A stretch of DNA of 64,000 bases from Bacteroidales bacterium (GCA_017617125.1 JAFZWY010000029.1:1-64000), one strand, 5' to 3'. Positions 42,981-51,474 are shown, counted from the stretch's first letter. The notes: generated from the letters alone by a model not told the origin. Numbers and translations: made by a program.

Positions 42981-43046
42981 AAAAATGAGCGGAGAATATC
43001 TAGCATATATTTTTGCAAATTTTGGGGTTTAAGTTTTGGTTTTTAT

Positions 43047-43078
43047 CTTGCTTTTCTCTGCAAAAATGTGTATCTTTG
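43047..43078 (+). promoter_or_regulatory. Promoter of the Fic gene
   Basis: CTTG (43047-43050) and TATCTTTG (43071-43078) are 20 bases apart; the start codon is 28 bases further on. Confidence 0.5.
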
Positions 43079-43105
43079 ACAAATTTTTGAGATTGAAACA
43101 ATAGT

Positions 43106-44164
43106 ATGGCAAAGAAGCTGGAACCGACATATATTCCGCCGTTTACGGTTAGTGCGGAGGCAATTAATCTGATAGCAGAAATTTCTGGACAAATTGAGCG
43201 TTATGCTATTCGAATGGAACAGGAAGATGGTTTGCGATTGCGTAAAGCTAATCGGATTAAGACCATTCACTCGTCATTGGCAATTGAGGGAAATACATTG
43301 AGCGAGGACGAGGTGCGAGATATAATTGATGGCAAGACCGTTGTTGCGCCAATTCGTCAGATACAAGAGGTTAAGAATGCTATTGCCACATACGAATTGT
43401 ATAATACATTTGATGCATTCAGTGAGAAGGATTTGTTGCGTGCTCATGGCGTGATGATGCAGGCGCTGGTTGAAGATGCTGGGCGTTATCGTCGTGGTGG
43501 AGTTGGTGTATTTGGCGATAAGGGTTTGATCCATTTAGCTCCGCCTGCTGATAGGGTTCCGATGTTGATGGGAGACCTTTTTGCATGGCTGAAAAACTCT
43601 AAAGACCATCTGCTAATTCGCTCGTGTGTATTTCATTATGAGTTTGAGTTTATTCATCCTTTCATTGATGGTAATGGCAGGACTGGTCGTTTGTGGCAAT
43701 CTTTGATATTGGGCAAGCTACATCCTTTATTTGAGCATTTGCCCGTTGAAAATATGGTTTATGCCAATCAGCAAGCATATTATAATGCTATTGCCGCTAG
43801 TTCAAATGTTGGTCAGTCAGGTCCGTTTATTGATTTTATGCTGAAAGAAATTTTCAATACCCTAAAGGCGCATCAAGGAGAACCTCTTAAAAATCACGAA
43901 GTAAATTCGTCTGTCGAAAAAGAATTCGGTATAAAGTTCGGCGATGAGTTCGGTATAAAGTATGGTATAAAGTTCGGTATAAATGATAAGAAACTTCTCT
44001 TGTTGCTTAATTCCAATCCTTCTTTTACAGCTGGCGACATGGCGGAACAAATAGGATTAAGTCTTCGTGGTGTCGAGAAGCAGATAAAGCGCCTCAAAGA
44101 GTTGGGTGTTATTAGCAGACAGGGTAGTAGGAAAAACGGACTATGGGTGATTAATAAAGACTAG
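43106..44164 (+). CDS. Fic family protein (AMP-transferase type) with C-terminal HTH
   Basis: 352 residues. The Fic motif HPFIDGNGRTGR (184-195) is perfect, with the flap region GDKGLIHLAPP near 137-147. An N-terminal inhibitory motif SSLAIEGN (56-63) matches the class II S/TxxxEG/N pattern that blocks the ATP site, so the enzyme should be self-inhibited. Fic enzymes usually attach AMP to Tyr/Thr/Ser of target proteins. Between the Fic domain and the C-terminal winged-helix (~295-350: AGDMAEQIGLSLRGVEKQIKRLKELGVISRQG) is an odd GIKFG/GIKYG repeat (274-292), encoded by near-identical 15- and 12-base units. Confidence 0.92.
   Translation: MAKKLEPTYIPPFTVSAEAINLIAEISGQIERYAIRMEQEDGLRLRKANRIKTIHSSLAIEGNTLSEDEVRDIIDGKTVVAPIRQIQEVKNAIATYELYNTFDAFSEKDLLRAHGVMMQALVEDAGRYRRGGVGVFGDKGLIHLAPPADRVPMLMGDLFAWLKNSKDHLLIRSCVFHYEFEFIHPFIDGNGRTGRLWQSLILGKLHPLFEHLPVENMVYANQQAYYNAIAASSNVGQSGPFIDFMLKEIFNTLKAHQGEPLKNHEVNSSVEKEFGIKFGDEFGIKYGIKFGINDKKLLLLLNSNPSFTAGDMAEQIGLSLRGVEKQIKRLKELGVISRQGSRKNGLWVINKD
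43920..43985 (+). repeat. In-frame microsatellite inside the Fic gene
   Basis: Units TTCGGTATAAAG, TTCGGCGATGAG, TTCGGTATAAAG, TATGGTATAAAG and TTCGGTATAAAT follow one another in steps of 12, encoding the FGIK-like linker between the Fic and HTH domains. Unit length is a multiple of 3, so copy-number change would alter linker length without a frameshift. Confidence 0.75.
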
Positions 44165-44192
44165 GTATTTATATTAAATTAAAGATAGAATT

Positions 44193-44867
44193 ATGAGGAA
44201 ATTTTCATTTGTATTGGCTTTTTTGCTCGTATCGGCAATGGCGTTTGCGCAGTCAACCAAGGTGTTGATTGAAACAAGCAAAGGAAATATTACGGTAATG
44301 TTGTACGATGAAACTCCGTTGCATCGCGACAATTTCATAAAGCTTGTCGAAAGCAATTTCTACGATAGCATATTGTTTCATCGTGTGATAAAGGACTTTA
44401 TGATTCAGGCGGGAGATCCTACATCCAAGAATGCTGCACCGGATGTGCTTCTGGGTGATGCTGATACCGATTACACCATACCGGCCGAATTTGTTTATCC
44501 AAAATATTTCCACAAGAAGGGCGCACTTGCTGCCGCGCGTACTAGCGATGACGAAAATCCCGAGCGTAGAAGTTCCGGTTCGCAGTTTTACATTGTTCAG
44601 GGAAGGACTTTTACCGATGAAAAACTCGACAAGTACGAGGCGCATTTGGGAATAAAGATGCCTGCCGAAATCCGTGAATACTACAAGACCGTTGGCGGAA
44701 CTCCGCATCTCGATACTCAATATACAGTATTTGGTGAAGTTTTGGAAGGAATGGATGTAGTAAACGAGATTGCAGCAGTAGAAACAAACAAGGACGACCG
44801 TCCTGTAGTCGATGTTAGGATATTGAAGATGAAGATTATCAAATCCGATTCGGAGATAGGTCAGTAG
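44193..44867 (+). CDS. Exported peptidyl-prolyl cis-trans isomerase, cyclophilin type
   Basis: 224 residues with a signal peptide (MRKFSFVLAFLLVSAMAFAQ). Cyclophilin features are LLYDETPLHRDNFIKLV-like strands, ILFHRVIKDFMIQAGDP (the active-site FHRVI), RRSSGSQFYIVQG and YTVFGEVLEGMDVVNEIA. It should assist folding of envelope proteins. A paralogue (45012-45773) follows 144 bases later; the two are related along their whole length. Confidence 0.9.
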   Translation: MRKFSFVLAFLLVSAMAFAQSTKVLIETSKGNITVMLYDETPLHRDNFIKLVESNFYDSILFHRVIKDFMIQAGDPTSKNAAPDVLLGDADTDYTIPAEFVYPKYFHKKGALAAARTSDDENPERRSSGSQFYIVQGRTFTDEKLDKYEAHLGIKMPAEIREYYKTVGGTPHLDTQYTVFGEVLEGMDVVNEIAAVETNKDDRPVVDVRILKMKIIKSDSEIGQ

Positions 44868-44950
44868 GGCGGAATGAAAATATGAGATTATAGATTTTCT
44901 TGATCATTACAGATTGCTGATTGCTTTGGCTCACCATTTGCAATACCATT

Positions 44951-44981
44951 TTTGTGCTGTCTGTCAAAATTATTATCTTTG
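44951..44981 (+). promoter_or_regulatory. -33/-7 promoter of the cyclophilin-ketosynthase unit
   Basis: TTTG at 44951-44954 and TATCTTTG at 44974-44981 are 19 bases apart, 31 bases before the start at 45012. A well-formed promoter. Confidence 0.65.
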
Positions 44982-45011
44982 CAGATTATTAGTAACGAAA
45001 ATTATTGACTT

Positions 45012-45773
45012 ATGAGAAAAATATCATTTCTGATTGCTTTGATGCTGACGTCGGCAATGGCTTTTTCGCAGTCAACCAAGGTGTTGATTGAGACAACAAA
45101 GGGAAATATTACCGTTGTGCTTTACGATGATACTCCGTTGCATCGCGACAACTTTGTGAAACTCGCCGAAAGCGGTTTCTACGAAGGATTGTTGTTCCAC
45201 CGCGTGATAAAGAACTTTATGATTCAGGGCGGTGACCCAATGTCGAAAGATGCGGCTCCGAATGCTCGTCTTGGCAATGGCGACCCGGGCTACACAATTC
45301 CTGCAGAAATCGTCTATCCGAAGCATTTCCATAAGAAAGGCGCTCTTGCAGCCGCTCGTACTGGTGACAATGTAAATCCCGAACGCAGAAGTTCTGGTTC
45401 TCAGTTCTATATTGTTCAGGGACAGCCGTATACCGATATGAAACTCGACCAGTATGAGAAGGCTTTGGGAAGAACTTTTACAACAAAGGAACGCGATGCC
45501 TATGCTACTATAGGAGGTACTCCACATCTCGACAACCAGTATACTGTATTCGGCGAAGTCGTTGAAGGACTTGGTGTTGTCGATAAGATAGCAGCTGTTG
45601 AGACTGGTGTTGCCGATCGTCCTGTGGAAGATGTGAAGATTATAAAGATGACGGTTCTCAAGGAAGAAGCCAACGAAAAGAAGCCGGAGGCAACTGCCCA
45701 GAATGATAAAAGTGACAAAAAGCCAGAGAAAACAAAAAAAGCCAAGAAAACTAAAGATTCAAAGAAGAAATAA
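45012..45773 (+). CDS. Exported peptidyl-prolyl cis-trans isomerase, cyclophilin type, with Lys-rich tail
   Basis: 253 residues. Signal peptide, then the cyclophilin core (LLFHRVIKNFMIQGGDP, RRSSGSQFYIVQGQ, YTVFGEVVEGLGVVDKIA), then a ~35-residue Lys/Glu/Asp tail (KKPEKTKKAKKTKDSKKK) absent from the upstream paralogue. The last base of its stop is the first base of the next start (TAATG), so this exported isomerase is translationally coupled to a cytoplasmic ketosynthase fusion gene, an unexpected partner. Confidence 0.9.
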   Translation: MRKISFLIALMLTSAMAFSQSTKVLIETTKGNITVVLYDDTPLHRDNFVKLAESGFYEGLLFHRVIKNFMIQGGDPMSKDAAPNARLGNGDPGYTIPAEIVYPKHFHKKGALAAARTGDNVNPERRSSGSQFYIVQGQPYTDMKLDQYEKALGRTFTTKERDAYATIGGTPHLDNQYTVFGEVVEGLGVVDKIAAVETGVADRPVEDVKIIKMTVLKEEANEKKPEATAQNDKSDKKPEKTKKAKKTKDSKKK

Positions 45774-47632
45774 TGGCTGAAAGTTTCATATTTTCCGGAA
45801 CTGGCTTTGTGCTTGGTAAGTACGAAGTTACAAATGGCGACATATTGAAGTATATCCGTCTTGGTTATCTCGACGGCTTTAACGAGTCGCGGGCTGCAAA
45901 GTCGGATAATTTTGCTGCATACAAGGCAAAGAATCCCGAGGCAACGGCTTTCGACTATATGGCCGAGGCTAAGATGGGCTTCAAGACGCGCTACCATGTT
46001 GTGCCGTTTCCACCTGCTGCATCGCAGTACAAAAATGCAGACAATACAATCACTCTGTGCGTAGGCGCTGTAGAAAAAGCACTTGCAAAAAGTGGACTTT
46101 CGGGCAACGATATTGACGCTTGGTTTGTGGGATCGGCAACGGCTCCGCAAAAGGCTCCTGGAATTGCCGAGTTTGTGAAGTCGTATTTTTGTTCCGAGGA
46201 AAACCAGTCGCCATCGTTCTCGCTTACCTCGGCTTGCGTAGGTTTCAATTCCAATATTGAGGCGGCACTTGCTCATTTCAATTCGCATCCGACTGCAAAT
46301 CATATTGTTGTGGCTCATTCCGAGGTCATGTCGGAACTTTTGCTCGAAGAACGCGACTTTGTTCCGTTTACGACATTTGGTGATTCGTCGGCCGCAGTTG
46401 TTATTAGCAGGGTGCAGACCGATGAAAATTGCGGTATTGTTGCTGTGCGAAACAACGAGGACATTGCTATGCTCGATTTCCTTGGCGCCGACCATTCTGG
46501 AAATTTGTTCATGGAACCTCGCATGGTGAAAAGCCGTGCCGTGCCGAACATTACATATACTGCACAAAAACTGCTCGAGCAGTGCGGATGGACTATAAAC
46601 GACCTTGCTATATTCATTCCTCACCAGACTGGAAATGCAATCGTACATTCTGTGGCAGAGAATCTTGGCATCGACAAGTCAATGGTTTATCAGGATGTGC
46701 AGGTGAATTTTGGAAATCTCTCCGGAGCATCAGTTCCTGCTTGTTTCGATGTGCTTATGTCTGAAGGAAAACTGAAGCCAAACGACAAGGTTTTGACGGC
46801 TGTGGCAGGTCTTGGCGGCGAATTTGGCGGTTTCGCATACATAATGCCACCGCGTGAATTCAAATTTTCGCCATCGCGCGAACTCGAAGGCAGAACACTT
46901 ATGCTCACAGGCGCATCGGGCGGCATTGGTCGTCAGATTGCTTTGTCGGCTGCCCGCAAAGGTGCAGAACTGATACTTCTGTATAATTCCAACGATGAGG
47001 TAATCAACAACTTGAAAGACCGCATTTCTGCAGAATGCAATGTGCGCGTATCGGTTGAGAAGGTTAATTTGACCGATAAAAATCAAGTTGATGCTTTGGT
47101 GTCGCGCATAGCAAATAAATTTGGAAAAGTTGACTATCTCGTTAATACTCACGCTGTAACTGGCGGACTTGCTCGCGCTACAAAGGTCGGTATTTCCGAA
47201 TTTGAGGATGTGGCTAGAATAAACTACGAGTCGATAAAATATTTGTGCGAAAGCATGTCCGATTATGTCCGCCGTGCCGTGCTGATAACTGGTTCGGTAG
47301 GAGAGGACGCTCAGTTTGCCGGTTCTGCACCTTATGTTGTGTCGAAGCGTGCTTTGCGCGGTTTTGCCCGTTCGTATGCAGGAAAGGTTTATGCAAACGG
47401 TGTTAAGTGCATATATTATCTTCCGGGACTTATCGGTGCAGGAATGGTGTCGAAACTCGATGAATCGCAGATTCAGGCCTCAATGATGGCTGTAAACCAG
47501 AAGGTTTTGACCAATGTCGATGAGATTGCCGAAAGAATGGTCTTGTCGGTTTGCCGAATTAAGGTGCCGAATGTCCGCATTTCGTCGGAGGAAAACCTGA
47601 CCGTGATAAAAGATGTCTATCTAAACTATTGA
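45773..47632 (+). CDS. Ketoacyl-synthase III (FabH-like) fused to a short-chain dehydrogenase
   Basis: 619 residues. Residues 1-~360 are a KASIII-type thiolase fold with catalytic Cys155 (LTSACVGFN), His284 (IPHQTGN) and Asn315 (NFGNLSGAS). Residues ~372-615 are a classical SDR: TGASGGIG (379-386), NTHA (458-461), Ser508 and Tyr521/Lys525 in YVVSK. Both halves should be active. KASIII enzymes join an acyl-CoA or acyl-ACP to a second unit, and the SDR would reduce the resulting ketone, so the protein could make a 3-hydroxyacyl product in two steps on one chain; this is inference. No carrier protein or thioesterase gene is adjacent. A paralogue with the same architecture follows 7 bases later. 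Confidence 0.85.
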   Translation: MAESFIFSGTGFVLGKYEVTNGDILKYIRLGYLDGFNESRAAKSDNFAAYKAKNPEATAFDYMAEAKMGFKTRYHVVPFPPAASQYKNADNTITLCVGAVEKALAKSGLSGNDIDAWFVGSATAPQKAPGIAEFVKSYFCSEENQSPSFSLTSACVGFNSNIEAALAHFNSHPTANHIVVAHSEVMSELLLEERDFVPFTTFGDSSAAVVISRVQTDENCGIVAVRNNEDIAMLDFLGADHSGNLFMEPRMVKSRAVPNITYTAQKLLEQCGWTINDLAIFIPHQTGNAIVHSVAENLGIDKSMVYQDVQVNFGNLSGASVPACFDVLMSEGKLKPNDKVLTAVAGLGGEFGGFAYIMPPREFKFSPSRELEGRTLMLTGASGGIGRQIALSAARKGAELILLYNSNDEVINNLKDRISAECNVRVSVEKVNLTDKNQVDALVSRIANKFGKVDYLVNTHAVTGGLARATKVGISEFEDVARINYESIKYLCESMSDYVRRAVLITGSVGEDAQFAGSAPYVVSKRALRGFARSYAGKVYANGVKCIYYLPGLIGAGMVSKLDESQIQASMMAVNQKVLTNVDEIAERMVLSVCRIKVPNVRISSEENLTVIKDVYLNY

Positions 47633-47639
47633 TTGAAAG

Positions 47640-49454
47640 ATGTTTGAAAACTACATACTCTCTGGCTTCGGCTATTCGGCTGGAAGGTTCACAATTACCA
47701 ACAACGACATTTACGATGCCTTGAAAAAGGGCTATTTCGAAGGTTTTGCCGAAGACAAGATAAACGCAAGCACAAAGTTTGCGCAGTACCGCGAAACTCA
47801 TCCAAACGATACTCCGTTCGACTATTTTGCCGGCAATATAATGGGCTTCTACGAAAGGCATTATGTCCGTCCGTTTCCTCCGCGTGTGAATCGCATGCAG
47901 GTGGAATCTTCGCTCGAACTGGCGGTAAAGGCAGTGAAAAATGCCATGATAGATGCAAAAGTTCAGGCATACGACATTGATGCATGGTTTGTAAGTACGG
48001 TTTCGCCACATCAGCAGGCACCGGGTATTGCGGGTTCTGTTAAGTCGTTTTTCACCGATGCAAAGAACTATACGCCAGCATTTTCGCTGATGTCGGGATG
48101 TGCAGGTTTCAACCAGAACTTGCAGAAGTGCATAGAGTATTTCCGTTTGCACAAGGAAGTCAAGTATGCTGTTGTGGCTCACACCGAAACAATGTCGTCG
48201 TTTTTGAACAAGCGTACCAAGTTTGTTCCCTTCGTGACTTTTGGCGATGCGGCTGCGGCAGTTGTTGTTGAGCGTGTTGAAGCGGAAGAAAAATTCGGAA
48301 TTTTGAGCATCTGCAATTACCAGGACTTGAAAATGCTTGATTATGTGGGTGTTGACGATGACTGGAATTTGTATATGGACGACTCCGTAATCAAGGATAG
48401 GGCTTGTGTAAACATTCCAAAGGCGTCGCGCGAATGTCTGTCTGAAGTTGGCTGGAGCATTGACGATATTGATGTGTTTGTTCCGCATCAGACAGGTAAT
48501 GTGATTGTTAAGCAAGCGGCTGCCGAGTTGAATTTCCCGATGGATAAAGTTTTCTTGAAGGCGCAGAACCTATATGGAAATGTGTCGGGAGCAACCGTTC
48601 CGCTAGGACTTGCTTTGCTTGCCGAAGAAGGAAAACTGCACGATGGAGCGAAGATTTTGAGCGCAACGGCAGGTGTGGGCGGAAATTATGGAGGATTTGC
48701 TTATCTGCACCGTAAGATTAATGCAGAAAAATCCAATTATTTGCTTCATAATGGCGAACTTACAGGTAAGAATGTGCTTGTGCTAGGAGCGTCTGGTAAA
48801 TTGGGAACCGCAGTAAGCAAGGAACTAGCTTCGCGTGGTGCAAATCTCTGGTTGCAAGGCAATTCGAATACCGAAAGTTTGAATAATATACCGAATGCGC
48901 AAATCTTGAAGTGCAATTTGGGCGATAAGGCTTCGGTGCGTGGTTTTATCGATGAGGTTAACTCGTTGGATGTCAAGTTCGACTATCTTGTCAACCTTGC
49001 CGAAAGTACTGCCGAAAATTGCATGGATGTGAACTTGTACGCGCCAATTGAGATTATTAATGGCATAGTGGAGAAAATTTCACGAGGTATTATTGCTGTT
49101 GGAAATGGTGCGGAGGACTTGAATTTTGATGAGAAATACAATGCGTGGGCATCGTCGAAGCGTGCATTCCATGGCTATCTGGCGTCGGCAAGTGGCGAGT
49201 TTTCGAAGTATGGCATAAGGACAGTTTATCTGCATTTGGGCTTTATGGACGATGGTCTTGTATCGCGGTTGCCCGAAAAGTCAGTATTCAAGTTTATGGT
49301 GAAGTCGCGTCAGGAAAATCTTGTGAATTTGGATGTAGCTGCCGAAACCATTGTCAATGCGCTTTACATTCCACGTCAGCTTGGTGTGAACTATTCATAC
49401 GAAAATTTGATGCTTGTAGGTAGGTTGGGGTACGATGAGAACAAGGTGGACTAA
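47640..49454 (+). CDS. Ketoacyl-synthase III fused to a degenerate short-chain dehydrogenase
   Basis: 604 residues, same architecture as the preceding gene. The ketosynthase half keeps Cys154 (MSGCAGFN), His283 (VPHQTGN) and Asn314 (LYGNVSGAT). The SDR half (from ~378) starts LGASGKLG rather than TGASGGIG. The catalytic Tyr is Trp503 (WASSK, with Lys507 kept), and the usual Ser strand reads AVGNG. It therefore probably lacks normal reductase activity and may act as a structural or substrate-binding partner, for example in a heteromer with the upstream protein. It starts 7 bases after the first fusion gene, so equal or coupled expression is likely. Confidence 0.83.
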   Translation: MFENYILSGFGYSAGRFTITNNDIYDALKKGYFEGFAEDKINASTKFAQYRETHPNDTPFDYFAGNIMGFYERHYVRPFPPRVNRMQVESSLELAVKAVKNAMIDAKVQAYDIDAWFVSTVSPHQQAPGIAGSVKSFFTDAKNYTPAFSLMSGCAGFNQNLQKCIEYFRLHKEVKYAVVAHTETMSSFLNKRTKFVPFVTFGDAAAAVVVERVEAEEKFGILSICNYQDLKMLDYVGVDDDWNLYMDDSVIKDRACVNIPKASRECLSEVGWSIDDIDVFVPHQTGNVIVKQAAAELNFPMDKVFLKAQNLYGNVSGATVPLGLALLAEEGKLHDGAKILSATAGVGGNYGGFAYLHRKINAEKSNYLLHNGELTGKNVLVLGASGKLGTAVSKELASRGANLWLQGNSNTESLNNIPNAQILKCNLGDKASVRGFIDEVNSLDVKFDYLVNLAESTAENCMDVNLYAPIEIINGIVEKISRGIIAVGNGAEDLNFDEKYNAWASSKRAFHGYLASASGEFSKYGIRTVYLHLGFMDDGLVSRLPEKSVFKFMVKSRQENLVNLDVAAETIVNALYIPRQLGVNYSYENLMLVGRLGYDENKVD

Positions 49455-49547
49455 AAATATTTCTTGTCAGTTCTATTATTTTTAGTATTTTTACGAAATG
49501 GTTTTTGTATATAAATTAACATCTGTATAATTTTAAATCTTACAACA

Positions 49548-50108
49548 ATGAAGAAGTTTTATTCAATTTTGATTGCCCTGGCGACAATGACTCTTATGTC
49601 TTGCGGAGGCGAAAACAAGACTAATTCTCAGACCGAGACTAATGCTGGGGAATCCACCGCAACGACTGTAGAAGCAGTAGAGGAGGCTGTTGCTTCTGAG
49701 GCAAATAACGAACTCTCATTCGAGGAGTTTTCTGCGCAAATGAAAGAGTTCTGTGGTATCGAACCAATCACAAGTGACAAGATGACGAAAATCGTGGCTC
49801 GCAGGGAAAGCGAAACCGAGTTTTTCATGGCTTCGCCAGTGACCGCTGACATTGACAAGGAAGGTGTTCAGCGTGAATACTACAATGCTTTTGCCAAGGT
49901 GGCTGACGGTGGAAAAATGTATGGTTTCCACATGAACCAGACTCGTGGCGATGATGTATTCAAAGACTACGACGAATACGTTAAGTTTATTAAGGCAAAC
50001 GGCGACTACGCCAAGGCAATATACGGTTACGACTACAACGGTAAGAAAATTTATGTCGATTGCGCTGTGTCGTTCGGTGATTTCGGACTGACAGTAAAAT
50101 TGCAATAA
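49548..50108 (+). CDS. Lipoprotein of unknown function
   Basis: 186 residues. The signal peptide ends in LMSCGG (lipobox, Cys ~19), followed by a Thr/Glu/Ala-rich linker (~22-55) and a ~125-residue domain (ELSFEEFSAQMKEFCGIEPITSDKM through YGFHMNQTRGDDVFKDYDEY) that was not recognised. Single-gene unit with a strong terminator. Confidence 0.78.
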   Translation: MKKFYSILIALATMTLMSCGGENKTNSQTETNAGESTATTVEAVEEAVASEANNELSFEEFSAQMKEFCGIEPITSDKMTKIVARRESETEFFMASPVTADIDKEGVQREYYNAFAKVADGGKMYGFHMNQTRGDDVFKDYDEYVKFIKANGDYAKAIYGYDYNGKKIYVDCAVSFGDFGLTVKLQ

Positions 50109-50126
50109 TTAAACATAAGACAAATA

Positions 50127-50165
50127 AAAAACAGGGGATGACTCGAAAGACATCCTCTGTTTTTT
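50127..50165 (+). terminator. Terminator after the lipoprotein gene
   Basis: AAAACAGGGGATG, loop, CATCCTCTGTTTTT: a stem of about 12 bp with T-run. Confidence 0.85.
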
Positions 50166-50513
50166 ATATTTGGAAATACAAATTTCAAAAAATCGTCAAT
50201 CGTCAATCGTAAATCGTCAATCAAATTCCCTTTATCCATTCCGCTATCGTCTTCATGGCATCCTCGTTGAACGTTTCATCGTTTTCCCCGTAGAAGTTTG
50301 GACTGCCAAAAATGCATTTTTGGAAAAGCTACGCAATGCTTTGCGCCAGAATCATAGTGCTGTAATGTTATTTGTGCTATGCGTCTGAGCAATAGCACTG
50401 CAACATTGTTGATAATATGCAAATAATGCTAACAAACAAATGTTTTATGTGCGTTTAAACAATAAATTAAATCTTTTGTCGTTATTATTTATGTATTTAT
50501 ATTGTATCGTTTT
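50166..50513. other. Gene-poor stretch with repeats and a hydrolase remnant
   Basis: 50190-50222 consists of copies of AATCGTCAATCGTC. 50221-50331 is a remnant of the hydrolase 3' end (separate entry). 50325-50340 (GCTACGCAATGCTTTGCG) shares the ACGCAATGCTTTGCG core with the palindrome at 12745-12765. The remaining bases to the WG-repeat gene are AT-rich, with no visible gene. Confidence 0.6.
50221..50331 (-). pseudogene. 3'-terminal remnant of an alpha/beta hydrolase gene
   Basis: Minus strand, ending at TGA (50223-50221). It reads LFQKCIFGSPNFYGENDE, then TFNEDAMKTIAEWIKGI, matching the C-terminal ~35 residues of the complete hydrolase at 51475-52860 with five substitutions. By hand alignment the DNA differs at about 13 of 97 positions. 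Nothing upstream of LFQ is recognisable, so only the gene's end survives. The WG-repeat lipoprotein gene lies between this remnant and the complete gene. Confidence 0.85.
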
Positions 50514-51344
50514 ATGAAAAATTATTTTGTTTTTGCAATGTCTTTGTTAGCCTGTATGCTGACGATTGCCGGATGTGGTGATAGTAATGTTATGAATGAT
50601 AGTGGTAATTCTAATTCCGTGGAAACGGAGATAAATCCTGATGATATGCATCAGATTATTGAAAATGGAAAGCGTGGGTATATTGATAAGGATGGTAATA
50701 TCATCATTGAGCCGAAGTATGATATGATTGAAATTTTTAAAGATGGACTTGCTAGGGTTTCTGTGGGCGCAGATACTACTATGGGCTATTACAGAAGAGG
50801 TGGCAAATATGGATATATTGATGCTACGGGAAAAATAGTTATTGATACTATATTTGATGAGATAGAATATTTTGAAGATGGGCTTGCTCGTTTTAAAATA
50901 AATGGCAAGAGGGGAATTATTGATAAGGCAGGCAATTATGTTGTAAAGCCGTTGTATGAAGATTTGGGATTTTTCTCTGAGGATTTGGCGCGTGTGAAAT
51001 CCGATGGCAAGTGGGGGTATATAGACCGTTCGGGAAAGTATGTAATTGAACCGCAGTACGAATTTGCTTATGGTTTCTCTGATGGAGTTGCTTCAGTGCG
51101 AGTAGATGGAAAGTTCGGTTATATAGACAAGACCGGAAAATTTGTTATAACTCCGCAGTTTGTTGATGCCGGTTCTTTTTTGGGAGGTCTTGCCTGTGTT
51201 AGTATGGGAGGTGATAAGTGGTGGTACATCAATAAGAATGGCGATAAGGTTTATCATGAAATGGATGGCGCTAACGAGTTGTTTGATTTCCTTAGAGTAT
51301 GGGTTCAGGATATAGATGCTCAAAAGGCAGATACGATTAAATGA
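50514..51344 (+). CDS. WG-repeat lipoprotein
   Basis: 276 residues from ATG at 50514; a TTG at 50502 in frame is less likely. The signal peptide ends in TIAGCGD (lipobox). Six WG-type repeats of ~35 residues follow, each with a G(K/R)xGYID(K/R)xGxxxI core, a P-x-(Y/F)-(D/E) turn and a DGLAxV strand (for example GKWGYIDRSGKYVIEPQYEFAYGFSDGVASV). WG repeats form beta-propeller-like or solenoid folds of unknown function. It sits between a complete hydrolase gene and a truncated copy of its 3' end and ends at its own terminator. Confidence 0.87.
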   Translation: MKNYFVFAMSLLACMLTIAGCGDSNVMNDSGNSNSVETEINPDDMHQIIENGKRGYIDKDGNIIIEPKYDMIEIFKDGLARVSVGADTTMGYYRRGGKYGYIDATGKIVIDTIFDEIEYFEDGLARFKINGKRGIIDKAGNYVVKPLYEDLGFFSEDLARVKSDGKWGYIDRSGKYVIEPQYEFAYGFSDGVASVRVDGKFGYIDKTGKFVITPQFVDAGSFLGGLACVSMGGDKWWYINKNGDKVYHEMDGANELFDFLRVWVQDIDAQKADTIK

Positions 51345-51371
51345 TTATACAATTATTGATTTCCAATTTAC

Positions 51372-51404
51372 GGCAGTCGGCAAAAGTCGGCTGCTGTTTT
51401 TTTG
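51372..51404 (+). terminator. Terminator after the WG-repeat gene
   Basis: GCAGTCGGC, AAAA, GTCGGCTGC (9-bp stem with two G-U pairs), then TGTTTTTTTG. Confidence 0.8.
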
Positions 51405-51430
51405 TTAATCGTCATTCCAATAATGTATTT

Positions 51431-51457
51431 CAGATGCTGAAACAAGTTCAGCATGAC
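51431..51457. repeat. Small inverted repeat ATGCTGAA...TTCAGCAT
   Basis: GATGCTGAAACAAGTTCAGCATGAC is an inverted repeat (arms ATGCTGAA/TTCAGCAT, loop ACAAG), a sequence type frequently seen between genes of Bacteroidota. It may also help end transcription of the hydrolase gene on the minus strand, although no T-run follows. Confidence 0.5.
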
Positions 51458-51474
51458 TAAATAGCGGACAATCC

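Noticed and set aside
44193..45773. Cyclophilin pair as a third partial duplication flanking an inserted gene
   Set aside because: Both copies are full length and nothing lies between them; this is an ordinary tandem paralogue pair.
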